DNA of 18,548 bases from NCBI GenBank assembly GCA_036003885.1, contig DASYSA010000251.1, forward strand, positions 1 to 18,548, given 5' to 3'. Positions 7,757 to 15,360 of this stretch are shown in pieces. Made by a program: the position numbers and the translations under genes. This stretch comes from DASYSA01 sp036003885 (GTDB lineage Bacteria > Acidobacteriota > Blastocatellia > UBA7656). Positions within the stretch are counted from its first letter, which is position 1. Every line of letters starts with the position of its first letter. The notes beneath the pieces were generated by a model that worked only from the letters and a program-made list of their open reading frames with translations, made no database searches and was not told the origin of the DNA.

Positions 7757-10174
7757 TCAGCACTTCTCTAACGCAGCATACTTCGCCACAAATTTCTTCT
7801 GGCCATAGCCCGGGAAGCTCACCGTCAGTTTGGCCTCGTCGCCCGCTCCTTCGGTACGCAGCACTACTCCAACCCCATACTTCGCATGCCGGACTCGCAC
7901 TCCAGCTCTAAGCTCACCACCGGACGCCGGATGAGAGCGAGCCGAGGGTGACCTCTTTCGCTCTCCCTGTGCACTCGTCGCCGGTTCGCTCTTCCTCTGA
8001 GCGTCGCCCCCTGCCTCCGCCTCCACAACCTTGCGCTTGAAGAAGTCGCGCACGCTCTCAGCTGAGTTGTAAACTTTGCCGCTATAGTTCGACGTCTTCT
8101 TGACTGCCCCCGCCCGGTCGCCTCGCGGCGCGGATGCGGCCTGGCCATCCCTCCTGGCATTGGGGTGAAAGCCGAGCCATGAAGGCCCGGTGGACATGTT
8201 CTCAATCAGATCGAACGGCACTTCGTTCAGGAAACGCGAAGGATCCGCCGCGGTGTCTTCACCGAACAACCGCCTCCTCATCGCGTGAGTGAGATATAAA
8301 TGCTGCTGCGCTCGGGTAATCGCCACATAGCAGAGTCGCCGCTCTTCTTCCATCTCCTCCTCGCTCTCCGCTGCGCGCGAGTGGGGAAAGAGTCCCTCTT
8401 CCAGGCCCGCAATGCAGACGACCGGAAACTCCAGGCCCTTAGCCGAGTGCATGGTCATAAGCGTCACCCGCGCATCGGACTTGTACTGATCCGTGTCCGC
8501 GACCAGCGCCGCGTGATCGATGAAGTCGCGCAGCGTCTCGCCTTGCTCCTCGGCCTCGACCGCGGCGGTGACCAGCTCCTCGATGTTCCTTAAACGTCCT
8601 TCGGCTTCCTGAGTCTTCTCTTCCTGAAGCGCATTTACATAGCCCGTATCCAGGGTGGCGGCTTTGACCGTTTCCGACAGGGTCGCACCCGCAGTCACTC
8701 GCTCGCCGAGCGAGGTGACGATCTTTCGAAATCCCGCGAGCGCGGCGGTGGCCCGAGGTCCGAGCGCGCGATTCTCAACCGCGACGCCGATCGTCTCCCA
8801 AAGCGACAGGTCGAGATCTCGCTTGCGCCCTTCGAGCAGGTCGAGCGTAGTCTTGCCTATCCCGCGAGGAGGCGAATTGAGCACCCGCCCGAGCGCGATG
8901 TCGTCGTTCTGATTGAGCGCGAGTTTCAGATACGCAATGACGTCCTTAACTTCCGCGCGCTCGTAGAACGAGAAGCCGCCGACCATGTTGTACGAGATCC
9001 CTCGCCTCCTGACCGCTTCTTCAAACAGTCGCGACTGGGCGTTCGTGCGGTAGAGAATTGCGCAGCGTACATCCGAGGACCGTCGCAGGTGCTCTTTAAT
9101 CCTTTCGGCCACGAACGAAGCTTCGCCCTCGCCGTCGTAGGACTGGTAGTAGAAGATCTTGTCCCCGGAACCCAGCTCGGCGCTTGCGTGAAGAGTCTTT
9201 GGAAGGCGTTTGGTGTTCCGCTCGATCACCCCATTGGCCGCGTCGAGGATGGTCTGGGTCGAGCGATAATTCTGCTCGAGCTTGATCATTTTGGTGCCGC
9301 CAAAGTCGCTCTGAAACCCGAGGATGATTTTGAAGTCAGAGCCGCGCCAACTATAGATGGATTGATCGACGTCGCCCACCACGCACAGGCTTCGACCCCG
9401 CCAGAAGGCCTCTCCATTTGCCGCTATTCGGCTAAGGTCGGCCGCTCCCACCACGATCAGACGAACAAGCTCGTACTGAATCCCATTCGTATCCTGAAAC
9501 TCATCAATCATTACGTGGCGAAATCGCTCGTGATAGTAGTTGCGAACCTCCGCCACTCGTCGAAGCAGCTCGACAGTTTTGATCAGGAGATCGTCGAAGT
9601 CCAAGGCATTGGACTGCCTCAATCGCTGTTCGTATAGCTTGAAGATCTGCCCTATCTTTTCGAGGCGTTCAATCGAATGTTCTGTCTGGCTCGCGTACCC
9701 GGCCGGAGAGATCCCTCGATTCTTTGCCCCGCTTATCGCAGACAACGCCTGGCGGGCCGTCAAAGACTTGTCGTCAACCAGGTGCAGCTCCTTCATGATC
9801 TGGCGCACTAACCGCTCCTGATCATCCTGATCGTAAATCGTGAAGTTGCGAGTGTACCCGGCCTCAAGGCGTTCAATACTTCGACGGAGTATTCGAACGC
9901 ACAGCGCGTGAAAGGTGGAGATCAGCGGCGACGAACGACGCTCGTTAGCAAGTGTCGCTTCAACTCGCGACTTCATCTCCTGGGCGGCCTTGTTGGTGAA
10001 GGTAACCGCCAGGATCTGCTCGGGCCGGACGCCAGCCTGTTCAATCAGATGAACAATGCGACAGGTTATGACTCGCGTTTTGCCCGAGCCGGCGCCCGCG
10101 AGAACCAGCATGGGGCCCTCGATTGTCTGGACGGCTTCTCGCTGCAGTGGATTGAGCTTGTCTAGAAATGTCAC
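7757..10174 (-). CDS. pcrA: UvrD/PcrA-type superfamily 1 DNA helicase
   Basis: An 805-residue 3'-5' DNA helicase of the UvrD/PcrA branch, acting in nucleotide excision repair and replication-fork or RNA-polymerase clearance. The motifs run in order: Walker A AGAGSGKT (26-33), motif Ia TFTNKAA (58-64), Walker B IDEFQD (223-228), motif III GDVDQSIYSWRGSD (267-280), then TMHSAKGLEFPVV and the VAITRAQ box. The C-terminus carries a PcrA-type tail (GVRVRHAKYGVGVV ... KKFVAKYAALEKC) that in homologues binds RNA polymerase. The protein is somewhat longer than UvrD (720) or PcrA (739), mainly through a disordered linker before the tail. The start is GTG at 10174, giving the usual 'TFLDKLNPLQREAV'. The gene lies 10 bases after the isochorismatase-fold gene and is likely co-transcribed with it. 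Confidence 0.96.
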   Translation of the reverse strand: MTFLDKLNPLQREAVQTIEGPMLVLAGAGSGKTRVITCRIVHLIEQAGVRPEQILAVTFTNKAAQEMKSRVEATLANERRSSPLISTFHALCVRILRRSIERLEAGYTRNFTIYDQDDQERLVRQIMKELHLVDDKSLTARQALSAISGAKNRGISPAGYASQTEHSIERLEKIGQIFKLYEQRLRQSNALDFDDLLIKTVELLRRVAEVRNYYHERFRHVMIDEFQDTNGIQYELVRLIVVGAADLSRIAANGEAFWRGRSLCVVGDVDQSIYSWRGSDFKIILGFQSDFGGTKMIKLEQNYRSTQTILDAANGVIERNTKRLPKTLHASAELGSGDKIFYYQSYDGEGEASFVAERIKEHLRRSSDVRCAILYRTNAQSRLFEEAVRRRGISYNMVGGFSFYERAEVKDVIAYLKLALNQNDDIALGRVLNSPPRGIGKTTLDLLEGRKRDLDLSLWETIGVAVENRALGPRATAALAGFRKIVTSLGERVTAGATLSETVKAATLDTGYVNALQEEKTQEAEGRLRNIEELVTAAVEAEEQGETLRDFIDHAALVADTDQYKSDARVTLMTMHSAKGLEFPVVCIAGLEEGLFPHSRAAESEEEMEEERRLCYVAITRAQQHLYLTHAMRRRLFGEDTAADPSRFLNEVPFDLIENMSTGPSWLGFHPNARRDGQAASAPRGDRAGAVKKTSNYSGKVYNSAESVRDFFKRKVVEAEAGGDAQRKSEPATSAQGERKRSPSARSHPASGGELRAGVRVRHAKYGVGVVLRTEGAGDEAKLTVSFPGYGQKKFVAKYAALEKC

Positions 10175-10192
10175 TCGTCACTTGTCATTTGA
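10172..10192 (-). repeat. Heptamer repeat spanning a stop/start junction
   Basis: On the - strand three units, AAATGAC, AAGTGAC and GAGTGAC, follow each other. They contain the TGA stop of the isochorismatase-fold gene and the GTG start of pcrA. The whole intercistronic spacer is therefore heptamer repeat. Confidence 0.8.
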
Positions 10193-10742
10193 TCAAGCTT
10201 TGAACGGCTTTGAACTGCGGCGATTCGGCGGTTCTCATCATTTCAAAAAGCGCCATCTCGAGGTTGGACTGCCACGCCCCGGCCTGGGTCAGCCGCGACA
10301 AGGCAACCTGTTTGCTCTCCCGCTTGCGCGACGTTATGCAATCGACCAGCAGGAAGACCTCGAGCCCGCGGGATAAAAGATCGAGCACCGTCTGAGCCAC
10401 ACAGATGTGCGCCTCGATCCCGCAGACGATGACCTGCTTCACATCGCGACTGATGAGCTGCGAGTGAAACTCTTCCGCGCCACATGAGCTGAAGCACATC
10501 TTCTCCACGACCTTCGGTTCCGAGGCCAGGTGAGGAAGAATCTCCTCAGCGGTGTGCTTGAGTCCCCTCGGATACTGTTCGGTAACGATCACCGGAACCT
10601 CGAGCAGGCGCGCGCCTTGAACAGCCTTGGCTATCCGGGAAGCGACTTCGCCGAAGTCAGGGATGACGGCGCGAAAGGCTTCCTGCATGTCTATCACCGC
10701 AAGCGCGGCGTGTTCGCGTGAAAGCTGGCTGATGTGATTCAT
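10185..10742 (-). CDS. Isochorismatase-fold cysteine hydrolase
   Basis: A 185-residue protein of the isochorismatase-like (YcaC/nicotinamidase) superfamily, cytosolic hydrolases acting on C-N or vinyl-ether bonds. The triad is D18 in LAVIDMQ, K81 in VEKMCFSSC and C114 in CGIEAHICVAQT, with the usual bulge before the cysteine. The start was set at ATG 10742, because AGAAGGA lies eight bases upstream and the fold begins at once. The longer frame to 10844 adds 34 residues (RTSHFEFRISH-type) that merely translate the adjacent heptamer repeat. The specific substrate is unknown; closest in style are YcaC-like proteins of uncertain function. Linkage to pcrA does not suggest a shared pathway. Confidence 0.92.
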   Translation of the reverse strand: MNHISQLSREHAALAVIDMQEAFRAVIPDFGEVASRIAKAVQGARLLEVPVIVTEQYPRGLKHTAEEILPHLASEPKVVEKMCFSSCGAEEFHSQLISRDVKQVIVCGIEAHICVAQTVLDLLSRGLEVFLLVDCITSRKRESKQVALSRLTQAGAWQSNLEMALFEMMRTAESPQFKAVQSLIK

Positions 10743-10750
10743 TAACTTGA

Positions 10751-10757
10751 TCCTTCT
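10751..10757 (-). promoter_or_regulatory. Shine-Dalgarno deciding the isochorismatase start
   Basis: AGAAGGA on the - strand, eight bases before ATG 10742, supports the shorter 185-residue protein over the repeat-derived longer frame. Confidence 0.75.
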
Positions 10758-10791
10758 GGGAAAGTCTGACGCGACTCTTGAATATAGCAGG

Positions 10792-10885
10792 GGGGAATGG
10801 GAAATGCGAAATTCGAAATGCGAAGTGCGAAGTGCGAAATGCAAAATTCCTCATTTCGCATTTCGAATTTCGAATTTCCCATTTC
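10792..10885. repeat. Heptamer array, unit GCGAAAT/TCGAAAT, with inverted copy
   Basis: Units GCGAAAT, TCGAAAT, GCGAAGT, GCGAAGT, GCGAAAT and GCAAAAT run in exact 7-bp register. After a few bases the complement follows (ATTTCGC, ATTTCGA, ATTTCGA, then ATTTCCC). On the - strand the array begins directly after the TAA stop (10886-10888) of the neighbouring membrane-protein gene. The arms could form a long hairpin. Confidence 0.95.
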
Positions 10886-11314
10886 TTACCGGCGGGCCGT
10901 TAGCGAGATAGAACGTGCGCGGTTCTTGCCATTCTGTGGAGTGTAGCGTACGGTCGCCCTGGCGCCGGGGGTGATTGCCGACGCTGCGACGGCGCCTCCT
11001 GACTGGGTGATTGAGGTGCGTTCATCAAAGATGACGACGATGTTCTGATCCCCATCCGTCAGAACCAGGCGCCCGTCGTCTGAATCGACCTCACTGACCT
11101 GGCCCTCGGTTTCGATTATCGCGCTTGCCAACGGCCGCGGGTGCTCGCTTGGCCTGGCGCCATGCCCGAGGCGCACCCGATACAGGACGAGACTGGCCAG
11201 CATGAATGTAATGATTATGATGACGATGGTCCTTACGAGCTTTCCCATGACTACAACAACCCGCGAGGACTTGACCTGAGCGTTCCCCTCGCAATCCAAC
11301 TTCATAAGAGACAT
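10886..11314 (-). CDS. Small membrane-anchored protein with a beta-strand-rich (DUF5666-like) domain
   Basis: The frame codes 142 residues. A more conservative start is the ATG at 11248 (120 residues, MGKLVRT...), which puts the hydrophobic segment IVIIIITFMLASLVLY at the N-terminus as a membrane anchor or uncleaved signal. Neither start has a good Shine-Dalgarno. The rest is a small domain of alternating strands (EGQVSEVDSDDGRLVLTDG, NIVVIFDERTSIT, PGARATVRYTP, RARSISLTAR). This resembles DUF5666/OB-type exported domains common in Acidobacteriota and Proteobacteria. It would sit outside the cytoplasmic membrane. Function unknown. The stop is immediately followed by a heptamer array. A 13-bp inverted repeat lies just upstream of the longer start. 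Confidence 0.65.
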   Translation of the reverse strand: MSLMKLDCEGNAQVKSSRVVVVMGKLVRTIVIIIITFMLASLVLYRVRLGHGARPSEHPRPLASAIIETEGQVSEVDSDDGRLVLTDGDQNIVVIFDERTSITQSGGAVAASAITPGARATVRYTPQNGKNRARSISLTARR

Positions 11315-11316
11315 AA

Positions 11317-11401
11317 GTGAGATATCCGGAGTTGCATCTCTGATCGAAGGAGAGCTTGCTCAGCATGTCGCCCTTCCGCTTTACAAGACCGGATATCTCA
11401 C
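11317..11401. repeat. 13-bp perfect inverted repeat, arms 59 bp apart
   Basis: GTGAGATATCCGG (11317-11329) and its exact complement CCGGATATCTCAC (11389-11401) face each other. The left arm lies two bases upstream of the longer start (11314) of the small membrane-protein gene. The pair could be a two-site operator or a hairpin; which one is inference. Confidence 0.7.
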
Positions 11402-11437
11402 GTCGATCTGTGTGGCAAAACACGTACCAAAGAAGAG

Positions 11438-11513
11438 ATGCGAAATGCGAATTTCGAAATGCGAATTTCGGGATACTGAATTTCGCATTTCGCACTTCGA
11501 ATTTCGGATTTCC
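11438..11513. repeat. Second GCGAAAT-type heptamer array with inverted copy
   Basis: ATGCGAA, ATGCGAA, TTTCGAA, ATGCGAA and TTTCGGG run in 7-bp register. The complement then follows: GAATTTC, GCATTTC, GCACTTC, GAATTTC and GGATTTC. It uses the same unit family as 10792-10885, about 550 bp away. Confidence 0.93.
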
Positions 11514-11530
11514 TTCAGGGTGTGTGAGAC

Positions 11531-11571
11531 AAAAAAAAGGCGGATCGACAATGGAGTGGTTGCCGATCCGC
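11531..11571 (-). terminator. Rho-independent terminator of the small His-rich protein gene
   Basis: On the - strand an 8-bp GC-rich stem (GCGGATCG/CGATCCGC, arms at 11564-11571 and 11540-11547) can extend inward by three pairs past one mismatch. A run of eight T follows (A8 at 11531-11538 on the + strand). It lies about 33 bases after the stop at 11604. Confidence 0.9.
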
Positions 11572-11603
11572 GTTGTGGTTCAGTTCGCGTTCTTCTTCTG
11601 AGA

Positions 11604-11834
11604 CTACTTGCTCTTGGTCGTCGCATGCTTGTGTGCGATTCTCTTGTGGTGCTTGTGATGACGGCGCGTCTTGTGGGTAGTGCCGGCAGCCATAGTTCCG
11701 CCAGTCGATGCCGGCTGAGTTGCGGCAGCAGGCTTCGCTTTTGATCCCTGCTTCGGTTTGTCAGTCGATGCTGCGAATGCTGAAGTCGCGGCCAGACCTA
11801 TAATCATCACCCCTGTCAAAATACTTCTCTTCAT
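11604..11834 (-). CDS. Small exported His/Lys-rich protein
   Basis: A 76-residue protein with a clear signal peptide: MKR, a hydrophobic ILTGVMIIGLAATSAFA core, and cleavage likely after AFA at residue 21. The mature part is low complexity: Lys/Ala/Pro/Thr rich, then a strongly basic tail (TRRHHKHHKRIAHKHATTKSK) with eight His from residue 54 onward. GGAGGAT lies about six bases upstream of the ATG, and a good terminator follows the stop, so it is a complete single-gene unit. The composition suggests a periplasmic metal- or polyanion-binding role, but this is inference; similar short Ala/Lys/His-rich exported proteins are unannotated. A 6-bp-stem hairpin lies in its leader (11878-11894). Confidence 0.8.
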   Translation of the reverse strand: MKRSILTGVMIIGLAATSAFAASTDKPKQGSKAKPAAATQPASTGGTMAAGTTHKTRRHHKHHKRIAHKHATTKSK

Positions 11835-12214
11835 CCTGATCCTCCGTTCAAAAGTTTACTTGATGTCGAACCAGCCTTCGCGGCCTCTCCGCGACTCTTG
11901 TTTAGCTTAAGCAATCCTGCATTTGCCTTCTGCAACGGGCGTGCCGCCAATCCAGGTCGGGCGAGGGAACCGAATCGGGGAGTTCTTGAGGAAAATCTGA
12001 AGACGATGGCATTGACTGGTAGCGCTTGCCTGTGGCCTTTTTGCGCGCGGGCTCAAAACAGCCACAAGTGGGATCCAGGATTAGGATTTAGGATTTAGGA
12101 TTTAGGATCTAGAGGATCCAGGATCCAGGATCGCGCATTTGAATGACGACTCAGAATCCTAAATCCCAGATCCTAAATCCTAGATCCTAAATCCTAAATC
12201 CTAAATCCTAAATC
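11835..12214. other. Intergenic gap: leader hairpin and long repeat
   Basis: This gap holds the leader of the small exported gene, including the stem TCGCGG/CCGCGA at 11878-11894, and presumably its promoter. The left 235 bases show no coding signal. The right part, from 12070, is a heptamer-array hairpin. Confidence 0.5.
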
Positions 12215-12217
12215 CTA
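12070..12217. repeat. Heptamer array, unit ATCCTAA, as a large inverted repeat
   Basis: The left arm (12070-12132) carries GGATTTA-type units and the right arm (12154-12217) carries ATCCTAA units, several in exact 7-bp register. They are separated by about 20 unique bases. The TAG stop of the response-regulator gene (12215-12217) is itself part of a repeat unit, so on the - strand the array starts at the stop codon. Confidence 0.96.
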
Positions 12218-13582
12218 CTCGCTTGTCTCTTTGAGCTTGATCCCAAATCGCTCCGCCATTCGATAGAGCGTTCGTCGGTCAATGCCCAATAACTCGGCCG
12301 CGCGGGTGCGACTGCCGCCGACGGCGTTCAGGACATGAATCAAATATCTGCGCTCTAGCTCGTCGAGCGAAGGCAGATCTCCAAACATCGACTCGATCCT
12401 CTTCGTCTCCAGGGCGCGAATGTGCTTTCGAATCTTTTCCGGCAGGTCATCCGGACCTATGACGCTGCCGCGCGCATAGAGTGCAGCGTGCTCGATGGTG
12501 TTCTCGAGCTCGCGCACGTTGCCGGGCCAATCGTATTGCTCGAACAGCTTCAGCGCGTCTTCCGACAGAGTCGTTGCCCGGGCTCCTGTTGCTGTGGCTC
12601 GTTTGAGCGAATGTGCCGCCAGCAGCGGGATGTCTTCTCGTCTTTCGCGCAACGGAGGGACCCTGAGTGTCACGACGCTGAGCCTGTAGAACAGGTCCTC
12701 CCTGAATCTGCCCTCCTTGACTTCGCGCTCCAGGTCCCGATTGGTTGCCGCCAGCACTCGCACGTCTACTTTGGATGCACGTGCGCTGCCGACTCTTCGA
12801 ACCTCCCCCTCCTGAAGTACTCGCAGCAACTTTACCTGGAGTCCAAGGCTTGTCTCCCCGATCTCATCCAGAAGGATCGTCCCCTCGCCGGCCTCCTCGA
12901 ACAGGCCGCGCTTATCGGCGACGGCTCCCGTGAAACTGCCTTTCACGTGGCCAAAGAGCTCGGATTCGAGAAGCGTTTCGGTCAGCGCGCCACAGTTTAC
13001 GGCAACGAATTCGCCGGCGGCCCGCGGGCTGTTGCGGTGAATCGCGCGAGCCACCAGTTCCTTTCCCACCCCCGACTCGCCGGTGATCAAGACCGTGGAG
13101 CGGGACGGCGCGACCATCGCAATCTCCTTGTAGACTTCGATCATCCTCGGGCTGTGTCCCAGGAGGCCTGAAGCCTCGCTGGACTCCTTGAGCAGCAGGG
13201 ACGCCGGCTCCGGGGACTCCCGCCCTTTCAACGCGCGGCGCGCGGTTGCGATTACTTCGTTCACGTTGAAGGGCTTGCTCACATAGTCGAAGGCTCCCTC
13301 ACGAATGGCTTCCACTGCCGTTTCCAGGGTTCCGAATCCGCTGATGAGTATGACCTCGGAAGCAGGTGCGATCTTCTTGACCTCCTTCAACAACGCGACG
13401 CCGTTCACGCGCCCGCCCAGATTGATGTCGCTCACAATAAGATCGAAGCCGTCCCGTTCGACTCCTGCGAGCGCGGCCTCGGCCGACTGGCTGGAGGAGA
13501 CTTGCCACCCTTCCTCTGAGAAGATCTCCGTCAGAAAGTTACAGGTTTCAAGATCGTCGTCTATGACAAGTATGCGCTTCAT
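12215..13582 (-). CDS. NtrC-family sigma-54-dependent response regulator
   Basis: A 455-residue transcription activator with three domains. The receiver domain (1-118) has D52 as the phosphorylation site (SDINL) and K103 (VSKPF). The AAA+ ATPase (about 140-370) has Walker A GESGVGKE (168-175), Walker B LLDEIGE (237-243) and FREDLFYRL. The Fis-type helix-turn-helix (about 420-447) ends in GIDRRTLYRMAERFG. The sigma-54-contact loop reads GSFTGA (215-220) in place of the usual GAFTGA. It activates RNA polymerase with sigma-54 at -24/-12 promoters. Its ATG overlaps the kinase stop by four bases (ATGA), showing translational coupling. Targets are unknown; no convincing -24/-12 site was found in this window by eye. 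Confidence 0.96.
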   Translation of the reverse strand: MKRILVIDDDLETCNFLTEIFSEEGWQVSSSQSAEAALAGVERDGFDLIVSDINLGGRVNGVALLKEVKKIAPASEVILISGFGTLETAVEAIREGAFDYVSKPFNVNEVIATARRALKGRESPEPASLLLKESSEASGLLGHSPRMIEVYKEIAMVAPSRSTVLITGESGVGKELVARAIHRNSPRAAGEFVAVNCGALTETLLESELFGHVKGSFTGAVADKRGLFEEAGEGTILLDEIGETSLGLQVKLLRVLQEGEVRRVGSARASKVDVRVLAATNRDLEREVKEGRFREDLFYRLSVVTLRVPPLRERREDIPLLAAHSLKRATATGARATTLSEDALKLFEQYDWPGNVRELENTIEHAALYARGSVIGPDDLPEKIRKHIRALETKRIESMFGDLPSLDELERRYLIHVLNAVGGSRTRAAELLGIDRRTLYRMAERFGIKLKETSE

Positions 13583-15333
13583 GGTTGGGTCTCCGTCGCA
13601 GTCTCACCGGAATGCTGATCGGCTCTTATGTCCCGGGGTTCTGGTCGAGGGACCGATTGGCGGGCGCTCTCATCTTGCTGCGTGGCGGAGACATTCAGCA
13701 CGATCTTGTTATGGACGATAGGCAGTTTGATCTGAAATGTGGTCCCGGCTCCGCCCGGACTCTTCACATCGACCTCTCCCCCGTGCTCCGAGATTATCTG
13801 CTTAACGATGGTGAGGCCGAGCCCTGTCCCCCGGCCGCCTTTGGTGGAAAACATGGGATCGAAGATCAAGTCGATCTGGTCTTTTGCAATCCCTTCGCCG
13901 CTGTCCGCCAGTTCGATGACCACGAAATCCGCCTCTGCGCTGGTAGCGACTGAGAGCTTTCCACCTCGGGGCATCGCATCGAGGCTATTGTTGATCAGGT
14001 TGATGAACACCTGCTGCAACTGATCGACATCCGCTTCGACGAATGGAAGATCCTCGGGCATATCGGTGCTGAGTTCGACGTTTCGAGCCGCCAATGTTGG
14101 CTGCGTCGCTTCGAGTATGCTGGCGAGCAGCGAATTTACATCCGCAGCTTTGAGTTGAAGCCCGGGCCTGCGAGTGGAATCGAGCATCGAGCGAACTATG
14201 TTGGTGATCCTGTCTATCTGGTCCCCGATTACATCGAGGCGTTTGATCATCCGCTCGTCGGTCGCGCGTGCCCTGAGCAATTGAACGTGGCCGGAGATCA
14301 GGTTCAGGGGTGTTCCGACTTCGTGGGCGAACTGTGCGGCCAGCTGGCCGGCAGCGGCAAGCCGCTCGAGCTGGGTAAGTTGCCGCTGCATCTCGAAGAG
14401 CCGCAGATTCGCTTCTTCGAGCTGCTCCTTGCGCTCGGCAATCTCGGCGGTCGCTTCCTTAACACGGTCTTCCAACTGGCGTTGCTCCAGGTTTAGCTGG
14501 TCGGTCATCTCGCGTATGCGGCCGAGCATTCGATTGAATCGTGACGCCAGCAGCCCGATCTCATCCCGCGAGACCGGCCCGACCTCCGCCGCCAGGTCAC
14601 CCGCTTCCGCCCGCGACATTCCCGCAAGCAAACTATCGATGGGCCGGTAGACGAGTTGGCGGAACAGAAAGTAAGTGCTGAGCGTGATGGCCACGATGGC
14701 CAGCAGCATCAACGGCCAGACAAGGCTGCGCAGCCGGGCGGCGTAGCTTTGAGTGGTATCAAAGTGGAGAGTAACCGCGACTGTTCCTATCTGCATCACC
14801 CCGCTGCCGTCGAGCGGCGAGATCACTGGCGCCATAGCCTGCATCACTATCATCTTGCCCTGCGCGTGGACCGATGTGACCTGGGCGCTGTCGATCTGAC
14901 GCCGTGCTCTTGAAACATCGTCAGGAGGGGAGGGCGCTACGCCACGCGGCAATCCTATCTCCTCGTACCATTGGTCGTGGTCGCGCTGGTAAAACACCCT
15001 CACTTCGGACAGCGGAGAGTTACTCTGCTCGATCAGGTCGGTGATCTCATCGCGGGCATCGGTCCAATCCGGGACCAGCGTCACTTCAGGCGTTCGCTCC
15101 CTGCCCTTCTGTTTGCGCCGTTCGCGTTTGAGGTGATGTTCGACGGATATTGCCACGCGCGTGGCCAGCAACTCTGCCTGTTCTCGTTGCTGCTGATCGC
15201 TCAGAGTATTCACGGCCAGGTCGGAAAAATACGCCATTATGGCGAACACCGCCACCAGCACGGCCGAAGTGACGATGGTAGTCCTGGTGTGCAGCTTGAG
15301 TGGCCCGGGCTTCGAGGTGCGGTTCGAACTCAT
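13579..15333 (-). CDS. HAMP-containing sensor histidine kinase (NtrB-like, cognate to the adjacent regulator)
   Basis: From the ATG at 15333 the protein has 584 residues; residue numbers below count from an upstream TTG at 15351, six residues more. It has TM1 (about 25-44), a periplasmic sensor region (about 45-205), TM2 (about 209-231), HAMP (about 230-283) and a coiled coil (284-340). The HisKA helix follows with phospho-acceptor H343 in FAHEVGTPLN, then the ATPase domain with N455 (INNSLDAM), DSGEGIAK and GRGTGLGL. A charged, probably disordered tail of about 40 residues ends the protein. AGGGA lies eight bases before 15333, favouring this start. It lies 27 bases after the OYE gene and overlaps the regulator by four bases. 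The signal is unknown. Confidence 0.95.
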   Translation of the reverse strand: MSSNRTSKPGPLKLHTRTTIVTSAVLVAVFAIMAYFSDLAVNTLSDQQQREQAELLATRVAISVEHHLKRERRKQKGRERTPEVTLVPDWTDARDEITDLIEQSNSPLSEVRVFYQRDHDQWYEEIGLPRGVAPSPPDDVSRARRQIDSAQVTSVHAQGKMIVMQAMAPVISPLDGSGVMQIGTVAVTLHFDTTQSYAARLRSLVWPLMLLAIVAITLSTYFLFRQLVYRPIDSLLAGMSRAEAGDLAAEVGPVSRDEIGLLASRFNRMLGRIREMTDQLNLEQRQLEDRVKEATAEIAERKEQLEEANLRLFEMQRQLTQLERLAAAGQLAAQFAHEVGTPLNLISGHVQLLRARATDERMIKRLDVIGDQIDRITNIVRSMLDSTRRPGLQLKAADVNSLLASILEATQPTLAARNVELSTDMPEDLPFVEADVDQLQQVFINLINNSLDAMPRGGKLSVATSAEADFVVIELADSGEGIAKDQIDLIFDPMFSTKGGRGTGLGLTIVKQIISEHGGEVDVKSPGGAGTTFQIKLPIVHNKIVLNVSATQQDESARQSVPRPEPRDIRADQHSGETATETQP

Positions 15334-15341
15334 GAACTCAG

Positions 15342-15346
15342 TCCCT
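15342..15346 (-). promoter_or_regulatory. Shine-Dalgarno deciding the sensor-kinase start
   Basis: AGGGA on the - strand lies eight bases before ATG 15333, favouring it over the in-frame TTG at 15351. Confidence 0.6.
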
Positions 15347-15360
15347 GGCAAAGGTCCGCG

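Noticed and set aside
10743..10844. N-terminal extension of the isochorismatase protein (RTSHFEFRISH-like)
   Set aside because: It is translation of the GCGAAAT heptamer array; a good Shine-Dalgarno supports the ATG at 10742.
12070..12217. Rho-independent terminator for the kinase-regulator operon
   Set aside because: The arms could form a hairpin but are AT-rich, very long and lack a following T-run; kept as a repeat.
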